Assembly: GCF_040681875.1 (NCBI RefSeq)
Contig: NZ_JBFAZP010000006.1
Span: forward strand, 634,316-698,315
DNA from: Longispora sp040681875
GTDB taxonomy: Bacteria > Actinomycetota > Actinomycetes > Mycobacteriales > Micromonosporaceae
Direction: 5' to 3'
Length of the DNA stretch: 64,000 bases
Under the pieces are notes generated by a model that was not told the origin of the DNA, searched no databases, and worked only from the letters and a program-made list of their open reading frames with translations. Positions 27,899-36,774 of the stretch are shown here, piece after piece; position 1 is the first letter of the stretch, and each line of letters begins with the position of its first letter. The position numbers were made by a program, and so were the translations under genes.

Positions 27899-29224
27899 AT
27901 GAAGACCTCACGTATCGCCCTCACCGCCCTGGCCCTCGGCCTGGCCGGCGCCGTCGCGGTCGCCGTGACCGCCAACGCCGGCCCGCAGTCGGCGCCGTCG
28001 CTCGCGGCCCCCGACATCAGCGTCGACAACGTCAAGGCGCACCTCAACCAGCTCCAGACCATCGCCACCAACAACTCGGGCAACCGGCGGGCCGGGTCCG
28101 GCGGGCACACCGCCTCGGTGGCCTACATCGAGCAGAAACTCAAGGACGCCGGGTACACGGTGTCGCGCCAGCGCTGCACCAGCGGCTGCCAGTACGCCTC
28201 CGACAACCTGATCGCCGACTGGCCCGGCGGGCCGGCCGACCAGGTCATCATGTTCGGCGCGCACCTCGACGGCGTCTCCGCCGGCCCCGGGATCAACGAC
28301 AACGGCTCCGGCTCCGCCGCCATCCTCGAAGCGGCCCTCGCACTCGCGTCGGCGAACCCGAGCATGTCCAAGCACGTCCGGTTCGGCTGGTGGACGGACG
28401 AGGAACAGGGCCTCAACGGCTCCAAGTTCTACGTCAGCTCCCTGACCTCGACCCAGAAGAGCGCCATCAAGGGGTACTACAACTTCGACATGATCGCCTC
28501 CACCAACGCCGGATACTTCGTCAACAACATCACCACCGCCGTCGCCAAACCCCTCAAGGACTACTGGGAATCCCTCAACCTCGCCCCCGAGGAGAACAAG
28601 GAAGGCGCCGGACGCTCCGACGACTACTCCTTCCAGAACGCCGGGATCGCCAGTTCGGGGTACGCCACCGGGGCCAGCGCGCGCAAGACGACCGCCCAGC
28701 AGCAGAAATGGGGCGGCACGGCCAACTCCTCCTACGACCCGTGCTACCACGCGTCGTGCGACAAGTACCCGACGAACATCAACGACACGGCGCTGAACCG
28801 GGCCGCCGACGGGATCGCGTACACGATCTGGGCGCAGGCCGTCGGCACCGGGCCGACGCCGACGTCCAGCCCGACCGTGTCCCCGTCGTCGAGCCCCACG
28901 CCGCGTCCGACCACCAGCCCCACCGTGAGCCCCACGGCCGAGCCGACCACCCCGCCGAACGGCACGGTCACGGTCACCAACCCCGGTAACCAGAGCGGGT
29001 TCGTCGGGTTCCAGTCGTTCCCGGTGCAGGTCAAGGCCACGTCCAGCTCGGGCGGCACGCTGACGTTCTCCGCGACCGGCCTGCCGCCGGGGCTGGCGAT
29101 CAGCTCCTCCGGCGCGATCTCGGGCACGCCGACGACCGCCGGGGCCTACAGCGTGAAGGTCACCGCGACGGCCGGGGGCTCGTCGGGGAGCACCACGTTC
29201 TCGTACCAGATCTACGGGTTCTAG
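27899..29224 (+). CDS. Secreted M28-family metallopeptidase (aminopeptidase)
   Basis: 441 residues from the ATG at 27899. A signal peptide is followed by the M28 zinc peptidase domain. Metal-site segments are GAHLDGVSAGPGINDNGSG (His122), WTDEEQGLNG (Glu168/Glu169), NFDMIAS and the late H in DPCYHASCDKY. The pair C-TSGC and C-YHASC suggests disulfides. A Ser/Pro/Thr linker precedes the C-terminal Ig-like domain shared with the M4 peptidase upstream. Actinobacterial relatives are leucine-type aminopeptidases. An upstream GTG at 27893 is possible; GAAAG precedes the chosen start. Confidence 0.93.
   Translation: MKTSRIALTALALGLAGAVAVAVTANAGPQSAPSLAAPDISVDNVKAHLNQLQTIATNNSGNRRAGSGGHTASVAYIEQKLKDAGYTVSRQRCTSGCQYASDNLIADWPGGPADQVIMFGAHLDGVSAGPGINDNGSGSAAILEAALALASANPSMSKHVRFGWWTDEEQGLNGSKFYVSSLTSTQKSAIKGYYNFDMIASTNAGYFVNNITTAVAKPLKDYWESLNLAPEENKEGAGRSDDYSFQNAGIASSGYATGASARKTTAQQQKWGGTANSSYDPCYHASCDKYPTNINDTALNRAADGIAYTIWAQAVGTGPTPTSSPTVSPSSSPTPRPTTSPTVSPTAEPTTPPNGTVTVTNPGNQSGFVGFQSFPVQVKATSSSGGTLTFSATGLPPGLAISSSGAISGTPTTAGAYSVKVTATAGGSSGSTTFSYQIYGF
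28961..29221 (+). repeat. Copy 2 of shared C-terminal Ig-like domain (M28 peptidase)
   Basis: Second copy of the domain described at 27521-27784, with differences concentrated in the loops (for example SSNGG versus SSSGG, and SATGSIAGTP versus SSSGAISGTP). Confidence 0.85.
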
Positions 29225-29299
29225 ACGGTCGCGCGGCCGGCCACGCCCGGGGTCGCGCGGTCGGGCCGCGCGGCCCGGGGGCGTCGGGTCGCGCGGTCG

Positions 29300-29329
29300 G
29301 CGGGCGGCTCCTGGCCGGGAGCCGCCCGC
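29300..29329 (+). terminator. GC-rich hairpin after the M28 peptidase
   Basis: Arms gcgggcggctcc (29300-29311) and ggagccgcccgc (29318-29329) are perfect complements around a 6-base loop, 75 bases past the peptidase stop. No T-tract. Confidence 0.55.
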
Positions 29330-29425
29330 ACCGACCCGCCTCCCCCGGGGCGGGACCTCCGGGCCAGGGTGACCGGCCACCAGGCACGCATCAGGACTCC
29401 GGGCTGGGAGTGGCCCGGATCCGGC

Positions 29426-29453
29426 GGGGCGGCGACAACGGCGTCGCCGCCCC
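29426..29453 (-). terminator. Hairpin after the acVLRF1-like gene
   Basis: Arms ggggcggcgac (29426-29436) and gtcgccgcccc (29443-29453) are perfect complements. The hairpin begins right after the stop of the minus-strand gene. Confidence 0.6.
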
Positions 29454-29454
29454 G

Positions 29455-30075
29455 TCAGGAACTCAAGCGCACCCGCACCGACCGCGCCTGGAGAACGGCC
29501 TGCTGCAGGACTGCGAGCCGGGGGTCGGCCACCTCGAGGAACCGGTCGACCCGCACGGCGGCCAGTGCGGCGAGCCGGGGGTCGGTGAGGATCTCGTCGA
29601 CCGCCTGGCGGTCCCCGCCGCACACCAGGGCGCTGACCGGCCCCGCCGGCACCAGTACCCGGACGGCCGTGTCCGCCGCCGCGTCCCAGACCTGCCGGGC
29701 CTGGTTGGCGCGGCGGCGGGCGAACCGCTGCTGGGACCAGCCCCCGGCGGCCGTCCGGCTCTGGACGTACTTCGTGTCGACCTTCGAGACGGTCAGCCGG
29801 TCACCGGCGGCCACCCCGACCGCGTAGCCGCCGCGCCGGGCGAGGATCAGGGCGATCCGGTACGGCTCGTTCGCCGCCGCGACCAGCTCCGCCAGGGTCG
29901 CCGCCGCGCCGACGGTCAGGTGGAACTCGGCGGTCTCGCCGTCCCCGCCGGTCAGGGTCAGGCCGTCCTCGGTCGCGCCGCCGTGCCGTTCCGCGAAGCC
30001 GGCGATCCACCTGTCCAGACGCGCCGGGGCCACGTCCACCCACCGTCCGCCGCCCACCGCTGGTCTGCTCGCCAT
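29455..30075 (-). CDS. acVLRF1-like protein (eRF1-related, ribosome rescue candidate)
   Basis: 206 residues. The central KVDTKYVQSRTAAGGWSQQR, followed by FARRRANQAR, is the hallmark I associate with the actinobacterial VLRF1 branch of the eRF1/Vms1 superfamily. In that branch the GxxQ-like loop is the proposed peptidyl-tRNA hydrolysis motif. A second alpha/beta domain (VRVLVPAGPVSALVCGGDRQ) follows. The likely role is release of nascent chains from stalled ribosomes. The function is known only for relatives, so it is inference here. It is a single gene with its own terminator. Confidence 0.75.
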   Translation of the reverse strand: MASRPAVGGGRWVDVAPARLDRWIAGFAERHGGATEDGLTLTGGDGETAEFHLTVGAAATLAELVAAANEPYRIALILARRGGYAVGVAAGDRLTVSKVDTKYVQSRTAAGGWSQQRFARRRANQARQVWDAAADTAVRVLVPAGPVSALVCGGDRQAVDEILTDPRLAALAAVRVDRFLEVADPRLAVLQQAVLQARSVRVRLSS

Positions 30076-30180
30076 CCCGCAACGCTATGCCACGCCGGGC
30101 GCGGCCGGAGCGGCGCTCGGCGGGGCGGTCGGGCGCGGGTTCCCGCCCGGGTGTCGTACCCGGATGGGATGCTCTGGGTT

Positions 30181-30855
30181 GTGACCACGCCGACGCTGCT
30201 CCCCCGGCTGACCGCGGCCTTCGAGGGGGCCGCCGATCCGGAGCGGGCCGTGGCGATGGCGGCCTACATGCGCGACCAGTTCGCGTTCCTCGGCATCATG
30301 TCGACGCCGCGCCGGGCGCTGTCCCGCGAGGTGACCCGGGGCCTGCCGAAGCCGTCCGGGGCGGAGCTGGAGTCGGTCGTGCGCGCCTGCTGGGCGCTCG
30401 ACAAACGCGAATACCACTATTTTGGTACTGACTACGCCGCCCGCCACATCGCCGTCGCCGGCCCGGACTTCCTGGCCACCGCCCGGTTCCTGGTCGAGAC
30501 GCACCCGTGGTGGGACACGGTGGACGCGCTCGCCGCGCACGTCGTCGGCCCGCTCGTGACGGCGTATCCGGAGCTGGTCGCGACCATGGACGCCTGGGCG
30601 CGCGACGACAACCTCTGGGTGGCCCGGACGGCGGTGCTGCACCAGCTGCGCTACAAGGGCCGCACGGACGCGACCCGCCTGTTCGGGTACTGCGCGGACC
30701 TCGCCGGCCACCCCGACTTCTTCATCCGCAAGGCCCTGGGCTGGGCCCTCCGGGAGTACGCGCACACGGAGCCCGAGCCGGTCCGCGCGTTCGTGGCCGC
30801 CCACCGGGACACGCTGTCCCCGCTCTCGGTCCGCGAGGCCCTGAAGCACCTGTAG
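30181..30855 (+). CDS. AlkD-like DNA alkylation repair protein
   Basis: 224 residues from the GTG at 30181 (TTPTLLPRLTAAFEG); an ATG four codons earlier is an alternative. It is built of HEAT-like helical repeats. Characteristic segments are ALDKREYHYFGTDYAARH, ETHPWWDTVDALAAHV and RKALGWALREYAHTEPEPV. AlkD removes bulky N3/N7-alkyl purines from DNA without flipping the base. The nearest genes are unrelated and nothing suggests a repair operon. Confidence 0.88.
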   Translation: MTTPTLLPRLTAAFEGAADPERAVAMAAYMRDQFAFLGIMSTPRRALSREVTRGLPKPSGAELESVVRACWALDKREYHYFGTDYAARHIAVAGPDFLATARFLVETHPWWDTVDALAAHVVGPLVTAYPELVATMDAWARDDNLWVARTAVLHQLRYKGRTDATRLFGYCADLAGHPDFFIRKALGWALREYAHTEPEPVRAFVAAHRDTLSPLSVREALKHL

Positions 30856-30897
30856 CCGGCTCGCGCGTCCTGGTGCGGGCGTCTCTCCGGTGGCCGG

Positions 30898-31404
30898 TCA
30901 GGCGCCCTTCGCGCGGCTGCGGTGGGCCGCGACCGTGGTCCGGCTGGCGCAGGTGTTGCCGCAGAACCGCCGGCTGTGGTTCCGCGAGGAGTCCACGAAG
31001 AAGTGCGGGCAGCCCTTGGCCCCGCACCGGCCGAGCACCACCTCGGGCACCCCGCAGGCGATGTGCGCGAGGGCCGCGCCGCATCCCCGGGCGAGCCAGT
31101 CCAGGGCGGGCTCCCCGTCGTACGCGTGGTGCAGGTGCGGGTCGCCCAGCCCGTCGTGGTCGCTGATGTGCAGCCGGGGCGGGTAGTGCGCGAGCAGCGC
31201 GTTGACCGGGGTCAGTGGGCCGCCGTCGGCCACCGCCTCCAGGGCCGGGCGCAGTTCGGCCAGGAGGGCGGCCAGCTCCTCCGGGGTGGGGCGCGCGACC
31301 CGGTGGTCGCCGAACATCATGTCGCTGAACGGGGTCGGGCCGTCGCCGTTGGCGAGCTCGACGGCGAGCCGGGCCAGATTCGCGATGTAGTCCTCGTAAC
31401 GCAC
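30898..31404 (-). CDS. CGNR zinc finger/ABATE-domain protein
   Basis: 168 residues from the GTG at 31404, chosen for the AGGTGG four bases upstream; the open frame reaches 31443. The N-terminal ABATE-type domain (NLARLAVELANGDGPT) is typical. The C-terminal CGNR zinc finger is CGAKGCPHFFVDSSRNHSRR followed by FCGNTCASRTTVAAHR, with four cysteines and a CGNT variant of the CGNR motif. It is probably a stress-related transcriptional regulator. Its start lies 38 bases from the start of the divergent gene of unknown function at 31442. Confidence 0.88.
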   Translation of the reverse strand: MRYEDYIANLARLAVELANGDGPTPFSDMMFGDHRVARPTPEELAALLAELRPALEAVADGGPLTPVNALLAHYPPRLHISDHDGLGDPHLHHAYDGEPALDWLARGCGAALAHIACGVPEVVLGRCGAKGCPHFFVDSSRNHSRRFCGNTCASRTTVAAHRSRAKGA

Positions 31405-31441
31405 TTGACCACCTACACGGAGAGGGGGCATGGTAGGTCCC

Positions 31442-32131
31442 ATGACGCTTGACGAAGCCTACCTGTCCCGCCCGGAACTCGCCGTGGCCCGACACCTCCA
31501 GCGCGCCGGCCAGTGGAACCTGGCACTCGACCATCTCGGCACCGCCGAGGCCTCCGACCCGGTCCGCGCCGCCCTCATCGCCGAGGTCACCGTCGACCGG
31601 TTCCTCTGGCAGCTCGGCGACGTGGCCCCGGCCCTGGCCGCGATCGCCGCCCTCGGCGACACCCCGCTCGCCACCCTGCTCACCGGCCAGGTCACCTACT
31701 GGGGCCGGCTGTTCTCCCTCGACCTCCCCGGCCTCGACGCCGACCCGGTGGACCAGTTCGCCACGGTCCTCGACGCCCCCGAACTCGGCGGCTGGCCGAT
31801 CTTCTGGCACGCCGTGTCGACGGAGAACCTGCACGGCGACACCCCGACCGCCACCGCCGGGTACGAGAAGGTCCGGCAGTGGGCCCGGGACACCGGTGAC
31901 GTCCTGCTGGAGTCGTACGCGAGCCGACACCTGGCCACCGGGGACGACACCGTCCCGCTGTTCCGGCTGTCCGTCCAGCAGCGCGCCGCCGCCGGGGCCC
32001 GCCCCCAGATCGCCGCCGCCCAGAACACCCTCGCCGACGCCCTGGGCGACACCCCGGAAGCGGCGGAACTACGCACTCTGGTCGCGCACACCGCCGAGGA
32101 ACTCGGGATCAGCTGGCTGCGTAGGGGCTGA
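31442..32131 (+). CDS. Protein of unknown function, helical TPR-like
   Basis: 229 residues from the ATG at 31442 (MTLDEAYLSRPELAVARHL). It is soluble and alanine/leucine-rich, with helical pairs such as RHLQRAGQWNLALDHLGTAE and VQQRAAAGARPQIAAAQNTL that look like tetratricopeptide repeats. No catalytic motif is seen. It is divergent from the CGNR regulator, which may control it, and is followed after 37 bases by a very small basic gene and a strong terminator. Confidence 0.7.
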   Translation: MTLDEAYLSRPELAVARHLQRAGQWNLALDHLGTAEASDPVRAALIAEVTVDRFLWQLGDVAPALAAIAALGDTPLATLLTGQVTYWGRLFSLDLPGLDADPVDQFATVLDAPELGGWPIFWHAVSTENLHGDTPTATAGYEKVRQWARDTGDVLLESYASRHLATGDDTVPLFRLSVQQRAAAGARPQIAAAQNTLADALGDTPEAAELRTLVAHTAEELGISWLRRG

Positions 32132-32168
32132 CCGGGGAATACAGAATTATTGCGGCTACACTTCCCGA

Positions 32169-32288
32169 ATGGGTAGAGGAGCGCGTGGCAAGGTCCGCTG
32201 GACGAAGGACCGGATCAAGAAGAAGAAGTCGGCGGAGAAGCGTGACGCGCAGCTCCGGGGCGAGGCGAGAAAAGCCTCCGCCAAGTAG
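32169..32288 (+). CDS. 39-residue highly basic protein
   Basis: The ORF runs ATG to TAG and encodes MGRGARGKVRWTKDRIKKKK and a further 19 residues. Fifteen of the 39 residues are Lys or Arg. Reading frame use is clean, and a textbook terminator starts 6 bases after the stop, which supports a real gene. It could be a nucleic-acid- or ribosome-binding microprotein. I do not recognise a named family, although small basic proteins of this kind are common in actinobacteria. Confidence 0.65.
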   Translation: MGRGARGKVRWTKDRIKKKKSAEKRDAQLRGEARKASAK

Positions 32289-32293
32289 GCCAG

Positions 32294-32326
32294 AAAAGGG
32301 CGCTCCCTACCGGGAGCGCCCTTTTT
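32294..32326 (+). terminator. Strong intrinsic terminator
   Basis: aaaagggcgctccc, a four-base loop, gggagcgccc, then five Ts. It is the best Rho-independent terminator in the window and follows the 39-residue gene. Confidence 0.92.
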
Positions 32327-32421
32327 CACGGGGTCACACGGGGCCAACCTTCAGATGCCGGTCACGCCCCACCGTAACCATATGAAGATTGTGAACTCGC
32401 CCTTGATCTGAGGCGAAGTGG

Positions 32422-32452
32422 CCCGGCGCGGTCCAGCGTCGTCCACGCCGGG
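32422..32452 (-). terminator. Possible hairpin after the suf operon
   Basis: cccggcg (32422-32428) and cgccggg (32446-32452) can pair across an 17-base loop, 10-40 bases past the sufT stop. There is no T-tract. Confidence 0.35.
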
Positions 32453-32461
32453 TCCGAACGG

Positions 32462-32824
32462 TCAGACGTTGAAGCCGAGCGCGCGGAGCTGCTCGCGGCC
32501 CTCGTCCGTGATCTTGTCCGGGCCCCACGGCGGCAGCCACACCCAGTTGATCCGCAGGTCCGTCGCCAGCCCGCCGCCCGGACCGGTCAGCAGCGCCGCG
32601 CGGGCCTGCTCCTCGATCACGTCGGTCAGCGGGCACGCCGCCGAGGTCAGCGTCATGTCGACGGTGCAGACGTTCTCGTCGTCGATGTGGATCCCGTAGA
32701 TCAGGCCGAGGTCGACGACGTTGATCCCGAGCTCCGGGTCCACCACGTCCTTGAGGGCCTCTTCCAGGTCCTCCAGGCTCGGCTTCGGCTTCGGCTCGGT
32801 GGCCAGTTCGACAGCTTCACTCAT
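32462..32824 (-). CDS. sufT: SufT-like metal-sulfur cluster biosynthesis protein (DUF59/MIP18)
   Basis: 120 residues from the ATG at 32824. The MIP18/DUF59 fold is clear: LEEALKDVVDPELGINVVDL then GLIYGIHID, with the conserved cysteine in TSAACPLTDVIEEQA. SufT proteins assist Fe-S cluster maturation or delivery. It is the last gene of the suf operon, 5 bases after the sufU stop, which fits the role. Confidence 0.92.
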   Translation of the reverse strand: MSEAVELATEPKPKPSLEDLEEALKDVVDPELGINVVDLGLIYGIHIDDENVCTVDMTLTSAACPLTDVIEEQARAALLTGPGGGLATDLRINWVWLPPWGPDKITDEGREQLRALGFNV

Positions 32825-32829
32825 GGCTT

Positions 32830-33273
32830 CTACTCCCCTACCGCAGCGGCACGGGCGGCCGCGTCCTTGAACGCCATCCAGGGCAACAACGCGCACTTGA
32901 CCCGGGCCGGATACTTCGACACCCCGGCGAAGGCCACTCCGTCGCCCAGCATTTCCTCGTCCGGTTCCATCTTGCCGCGACTGCCCATCAGCTCGACGAA
33001 CGTATCCCCGAGCTGCAGGGCGGTCTCGAGCTTGGCGCCGGCGAGCAGTTCGTACATCACGCTCGCGGCGGCCTGGCTGATCGAACAGCCCTGGCCGTCG
33101 TAGGAGATGTCCTTGACGACCCCGCCGACCAGCCAGACGCGCAGGGTGATCTCGTCACCGCACGTCGGGTTGACGTGGTGCACCTCCGCGCCGAACGGGT
33201 CCCGGAGGCCCTTGCCCTTCGGGCGGCGGTAGTGATCCAGGATGATCTCCTGGTAGAGCTGGTCAAGCTGCAT
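32830..33273 (-). CDS. sufU: SufU, Fe-S assembly scaffold/sulfurtransferase
   Basis: 147 residues. Three conserved cysteines lie in NPTCGDEITLRV, GQGCSISQAAASVM and PARVKCALLPWMA, the Zn-binding set of SufU. SufU accepts persulfide sulfur from SufS. Its ATG shares one base with the sufS TGA (TGATG), indicating translational coupling. Confidence 0.95.
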   Translation of the reverse strand: MQLDQLYQEIILDHYRRPKGKGLRDPFGAEVHHVNPTCGDEITLRVWLVGGVVKDISYDGQGCSISQAAASVMYELLAGAKLETALQLGDTFVELMGSRGKMEPDEEMLGDGVAFAGVSKYPARVKCALLPWMAFKDAAARAAAVGE

Positions 33274-34562
33274 CAGCCGAAGACCTTCCGGACCTGCTCG
33301 AGCCCGCGCACGAGCGCGTCGACCTCTTCGGTCGTCGTGTACACGTAGAACGAGGCACGGGTCATCGCCGGTACGCCGAACCGGACACACGTCGGCTTGG
33401 CGCAGTGGTGCCCGACCCTGACCTGCACGCCCTCGGAGTCGAGGACCTGACCCACGTCGTGGGGGTGGATCTTGTCGAGGGCGAACGAGATGGTCCCGCC
33501 GCGCCCGATCGGGATCTCCGGCCCGATGATCCGCAGACCCGGGACGGTGGCGAGCGCGTCGAGCGCGTACGCCGTGATCTCCTTCTCGTGCCACTGCACC
33601 GCGTCCATGCCGAGCGCGGTCAGGTAGTCCACGGCCACGCCCAGCCCGACGGCCTCGGCGATCGGCGGGGTGCCGGCCTCGAACCGGGCGGGCGCCGCCG
33701 CGTACGTGGTCTTCTCCATCGTCACGGTCTCGATCATCGAGCCGCCACCGAGGAACGGGGGCATCGCGTTGAGCAGTTCGCCGCGGCCCCACAGGCAGCC
33801 GATCCCCGTCGGGCCGAGCATCTTGTGCCCGGTGAACGCGATGAAGTCCACGTCGTAGGCCACCACGTCCATCGGCAGGTGCGGCACCGACTGCGACGCG
33901 TCCAGCATGACCAGCGCGCCGACCTCGCGGGCCCGCCTCGTGATCGCGGCCGTCGGGTTGACCGTGCCCAGGATGTTGGACATGTGCACGATCGACACGA
34001 TCTTCGTGCGCTCGGTGAGCAGGTCGTCCAGGGTGGACACGTCGAGCCGGCCGTGGTCGGTGATCGGGAACCAACGCAGGGTCGCGCCGGTCCGCTCCGC
34101 GAGCATCTGCCACGGCACGATGTTGGAGTGGTGCTCCATCTCCGAGATCAGGATCTCGTCGCCGGGGCCGATCCGGAACCGGTCGTCCTCGGAGCGTTCC
34201 CGGAAGGCATGCGCCACCAGGTTGATCGCCTCGGAGGAGTTCTTCGTGAAGACCAGCTCCTCGGCCGACGGCGCGCCGATGAAGGCCGCGATCCGGGCCC
34301 GGGCGCCCTCGTAGGCGTCCGTGGCCTCGGTGCCCAGGGTGTGCACCGACCGGGACACGTTCGCGTTGTGGAACGCGTAGTGCACGGCGATGGCGTCGAT
34401 CACCTGCTGCGGCTTCTGCGAGGTGTTGGCGCTGTCCAGGTAGACGAGAGGCTTACCGTTGACCACCCGGTTGAGGATCGGGAAGTCGGCGCGTACCTTC
34501 GCCACGTCGAACCGCGGCGCGTCGTCGTACTGCGGCATCCCCTCCGGGATGGTCAACGTCAT
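33273..34562 (-). CDS. sufS: SufS cysteine desulfurase
   Basis: 429 residues, group II. The PLP lysine is in FTGHKMLGPTGIG and the catalytic cysteine in VRVGHHCAKPTCVRFG. The N-terminus FPILNRVVNGKPLVYLDSAN is typical. It supplies sulfur for Fe-S clusters to SufU. It begins one base after the sufC stop and overlaps the start of sufU by one base. Confidence 0.96.
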   Translation of the reverse strand: MTLTIPEGMPQYDDAPRFDVAKVRADFPILNRVVNGKPLVYLDSANTSQKPQQVIDAIAVHYAFHNANVSRSVHTLGTEATDAYEGARARIAAFIGAPSAEELVFTKNSSEAINLVAHAFRERSEDDRFRIGPGDEILISEMEHHSNIVPWQMLAERTGATLRWFPITDHGRLDVSTLDDLLTERTKIVSIVHMSNILGTVNPTAAITRRAREVGALVMLDASQSVPHLPMDVVAYDVDFIAFTGHKMLGPTGIGCLWGRGELLNAMPPFLGGGSMIETVTMEKTTYAAAPARFEAGTPPIAEAVGLGVAVDYLTALGMDAVQWHEKEITAYALDALATVPGLRIIGPEIPIGRGGTISFALDKIHPHDVGQVLDSEGVQVRVGHHCAKPTCVRFGVPAMTRASFYVYTTTEEVDALVRGLEQVRKVFG

Positions 34563-34563
34563 C

Positions 34564-35325
34564 TCAGACTCCTGTCGGGAGGAACCGCTCGTAACCCTTG
34601 GCCTCGAGGTGCTCGGCCAGCTCCGGCCCGCCCTGCTCGACGATCCGGCCGCCGACGAAGACGTGCACGAAGTCGGGCTTCACGTACCGCAGGATCCGGG
34701 TGTAGTGCGTGATCAGCAGCAGGCCGGTCTCGCCCCGCTCCTTGACCCGGTTGATGCCCTCGGACACGACGCGCAGGGCGTCGATGTCCAGGCCCGAGTC
34801 GGTCTCGTCGAGGATGGCCATCTTCGGCCGGAGCAGTTCGAGCTGCACGATCTCGTGCCGCTTCTTCTCGCCGCCGGAGAAGCCCTCGTTGACGTTGCGC
34901 TGGGCGAACGCCGGGTCCATCTGCACGGCCGCCATCGCGTCCTTGAGCTCCTTGGCCCAGGTGCGCAGCTTCGGGGCCTCGCCGTCGATGGCGGTCTTGG
35001 CGGTGCGGAGGAAGTTCGCGACGCTGACGCCGGGCACCTCCACCGGGTACTGCATGGCCAGGAACAGGCCGGCGCGGGCCCGCTCGTCCACGGTCATCTC
35101 GAGGACGTCGGCGCCGTCGAGGGTGACCGTGCCGCCGGTGATCTGGTACTTCGGGTGCCCGGCGATCGAGTACGCGAGCGTCGACTTGCCCGAGCCGTTC
35201 GGCCCCATGATCGCGTGGGTCTCGCCCGCCCGGATGGTCAGGTTCACCCCGGACAGGATCGGCTTCAGCTCACCCTCGGCCAGCTTGACCGCGACCTGCA
35301 GGTCCTTGATCTCCAACACGCTCAT
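34564..35325 (-). CDS. sufC: SufC ATPase of the SufBCD scaffold
   Basis: 253 residues. Walker A is GPNGSGKSTLAYSIAG, signature SGGEKKRHEIVQLELL, Walker B KMAILDETDSGLD and the H-loop LLITHYTRI. It is the cytoplasmic ATPase that drives the SufB/SufD scaffold. It overlaps the 3' end of the Rieske gene by 4 bases (ATGA). Confidence 0.96.
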   Translation of the reverse strand: MSVLEIKDLQVAVKLAEGELKPILSGVNLTIRAGETHAIMGPNGSGKSTLAYSIAGHPKYQITGGTVTLDGADVLEMTVDERARAGLFLAMQYPVEVPGVSVANFLRTAKTAIDGEAPKLRTWAKELKDAMAAVQMDPAFAQRNVNEGFSGGEKKRHEIVQLELLRPKMAILDETDSGLDIDALRVVSEGINRVKERGETGLLLITHYTRILRYVKPDFVHVFVGGRIVEQGGPELAEHLEAKGYERFLPTGV

Positions 35326-35633
35326 GCGCTTACCACTCCAATGTGAATCTCGCCGTCACGCACCTCGACGGGGTAAACAGGAACCGGCTCGGTGGCCGGC
35401 AGGCCGGACGGCTCGCCCGTCCGCAGGTCGAACCGCGACCCGTGCAGCCAGCACTCGATCGTGCAGCCGTCGACCTCGCCCTCCGACAGGGCGATCGCGG
35501 CGTGCGAGCACTCGTCACGGATGGCGTAGAAGTTGTCGTCCTCGGCGTGCACGACCGCGACGGCCAGGCCGTCGATGTCCGCCCGCAGGACGGAGCCCTT
35601 GGGCACGTCCTCCACGGAGCAGATCCGGGTCAT
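35322..35633 (-). CDS. Rieske-type ferredoxin of the suf operon
   Basis: 103 residues. The Rieske 2Fe-2S motifs CSHAAIALSEG and CWLHGSRFDLRTG are complete. Small Rieske proteins inside the suf operon are common in actinobacteria; a role as electron donor for cluster assembly is inferred. It overlaps sufD and sufC by 4 bases each. Confidence 0.93.
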   Translation of the reverse strand: MTRICSVEDVPKGSVLRADIDGLAVAVVHAEDDNFYAIRDECSHAAIALSEGEVDGCTIECWLHGSRFDLRTGEPSGLPATEPVPVYPVEVRDGEIHIGVVSA

Positions 35634-36774
35634 TCGCCCACCGCCGTGAGCCGGGTGTCGATCACCGCGCTGAGCCGCTCGCGCAGGTCCTCGGCGGGGA
35701 TCTTCGCCAGCAGCTCGGCGAAGAAGCCCCGGACGACCAGCCGGCGGGCCTCCTCCTCGGTGATGCCCCGGCTCATCAGGTAGAACAGGTGCTCGTCGTC
35801 GAACCGGCCGGTGGCGCTCGCGTGCCCGGCCCCGGCGACCTCGCCCGTCTCGATCTCCAGGTTCGGGATCGAGTCGGCGCGCGCGCCGTCGGTGAGGATC
35901 AGGTTCCGGTTGATCTCGTACGTGTCGGTGCCGGTGGCCTCCGCGCGGATCAGCACGTCGCCGACCCAGACGGTGTGCGCGCCCTCGCCCTGCAGCGCGC
36001 CCCGGTAGGTCACGTGGCTGCGGCAGTCGGGCACGGTGTGGTCCACGAGGAGCCGGTGCTCCTGGTGCTGGCCGGCGTCGGCGAAGTAGAGGCCGAAGCT
36101 CTCGAAGTCGCCACCCCGCCCGGTGTACTCCGCGGAGGTGTACTGCCGGACCAGGTCCCCGCCGAGCGTCACCTGGACGTGCGTGACCTTGGAGTCGCGG
36201 CCGAGCCGGAACTTGACGTGCTGGGCCTGCACCGAGCCGGTGTCCCAGTCGGCGACGGTGACCAGCGTGAGCCGGGCACTGTCGGCGACGAGCACCTCGA
36301 CGTTGTCGCCGAGCACGGCCGGGCCGGACTGCTCCAGGATCACGGACACCTCGGCGAGCGGGCCGACGTCGATCACGGTGTGCCCGTAGGCGACCCCGTC
36401 GACGCCGCCGCCGACGATCCGCACGGTGACGGGTTCCGCCGGGACCGCCTCGCGGCCGATCTCGACGAGCAGGGCCTTGTCCGCACCCGCGTACGCCACG
36501 GCGCTGGGCCGGTCGAACGGGACGAGCGTCGCGCCGAACCGCGGGTCACCCTTGGCGAGGACTCCGACGGTGACCCCGGGCAGGTTCTGGCCGTACTCGT
36601 GCCGCGGACCGGCGGCGGCCACCGCGGCGTCCCCGTCGGCGAGGCCGAGGAGGCGCTTGAGCGGGGTGAACCGCCACTCCTCCTCCCGGCCGGTGAGGGC
36701 CGGGAAGTCAGCGGGGTCGTACGAGCGAAGCTCCTGCGCGCGGGTCTTCGGCGGGACGATGGTTTCGGAGAGCA

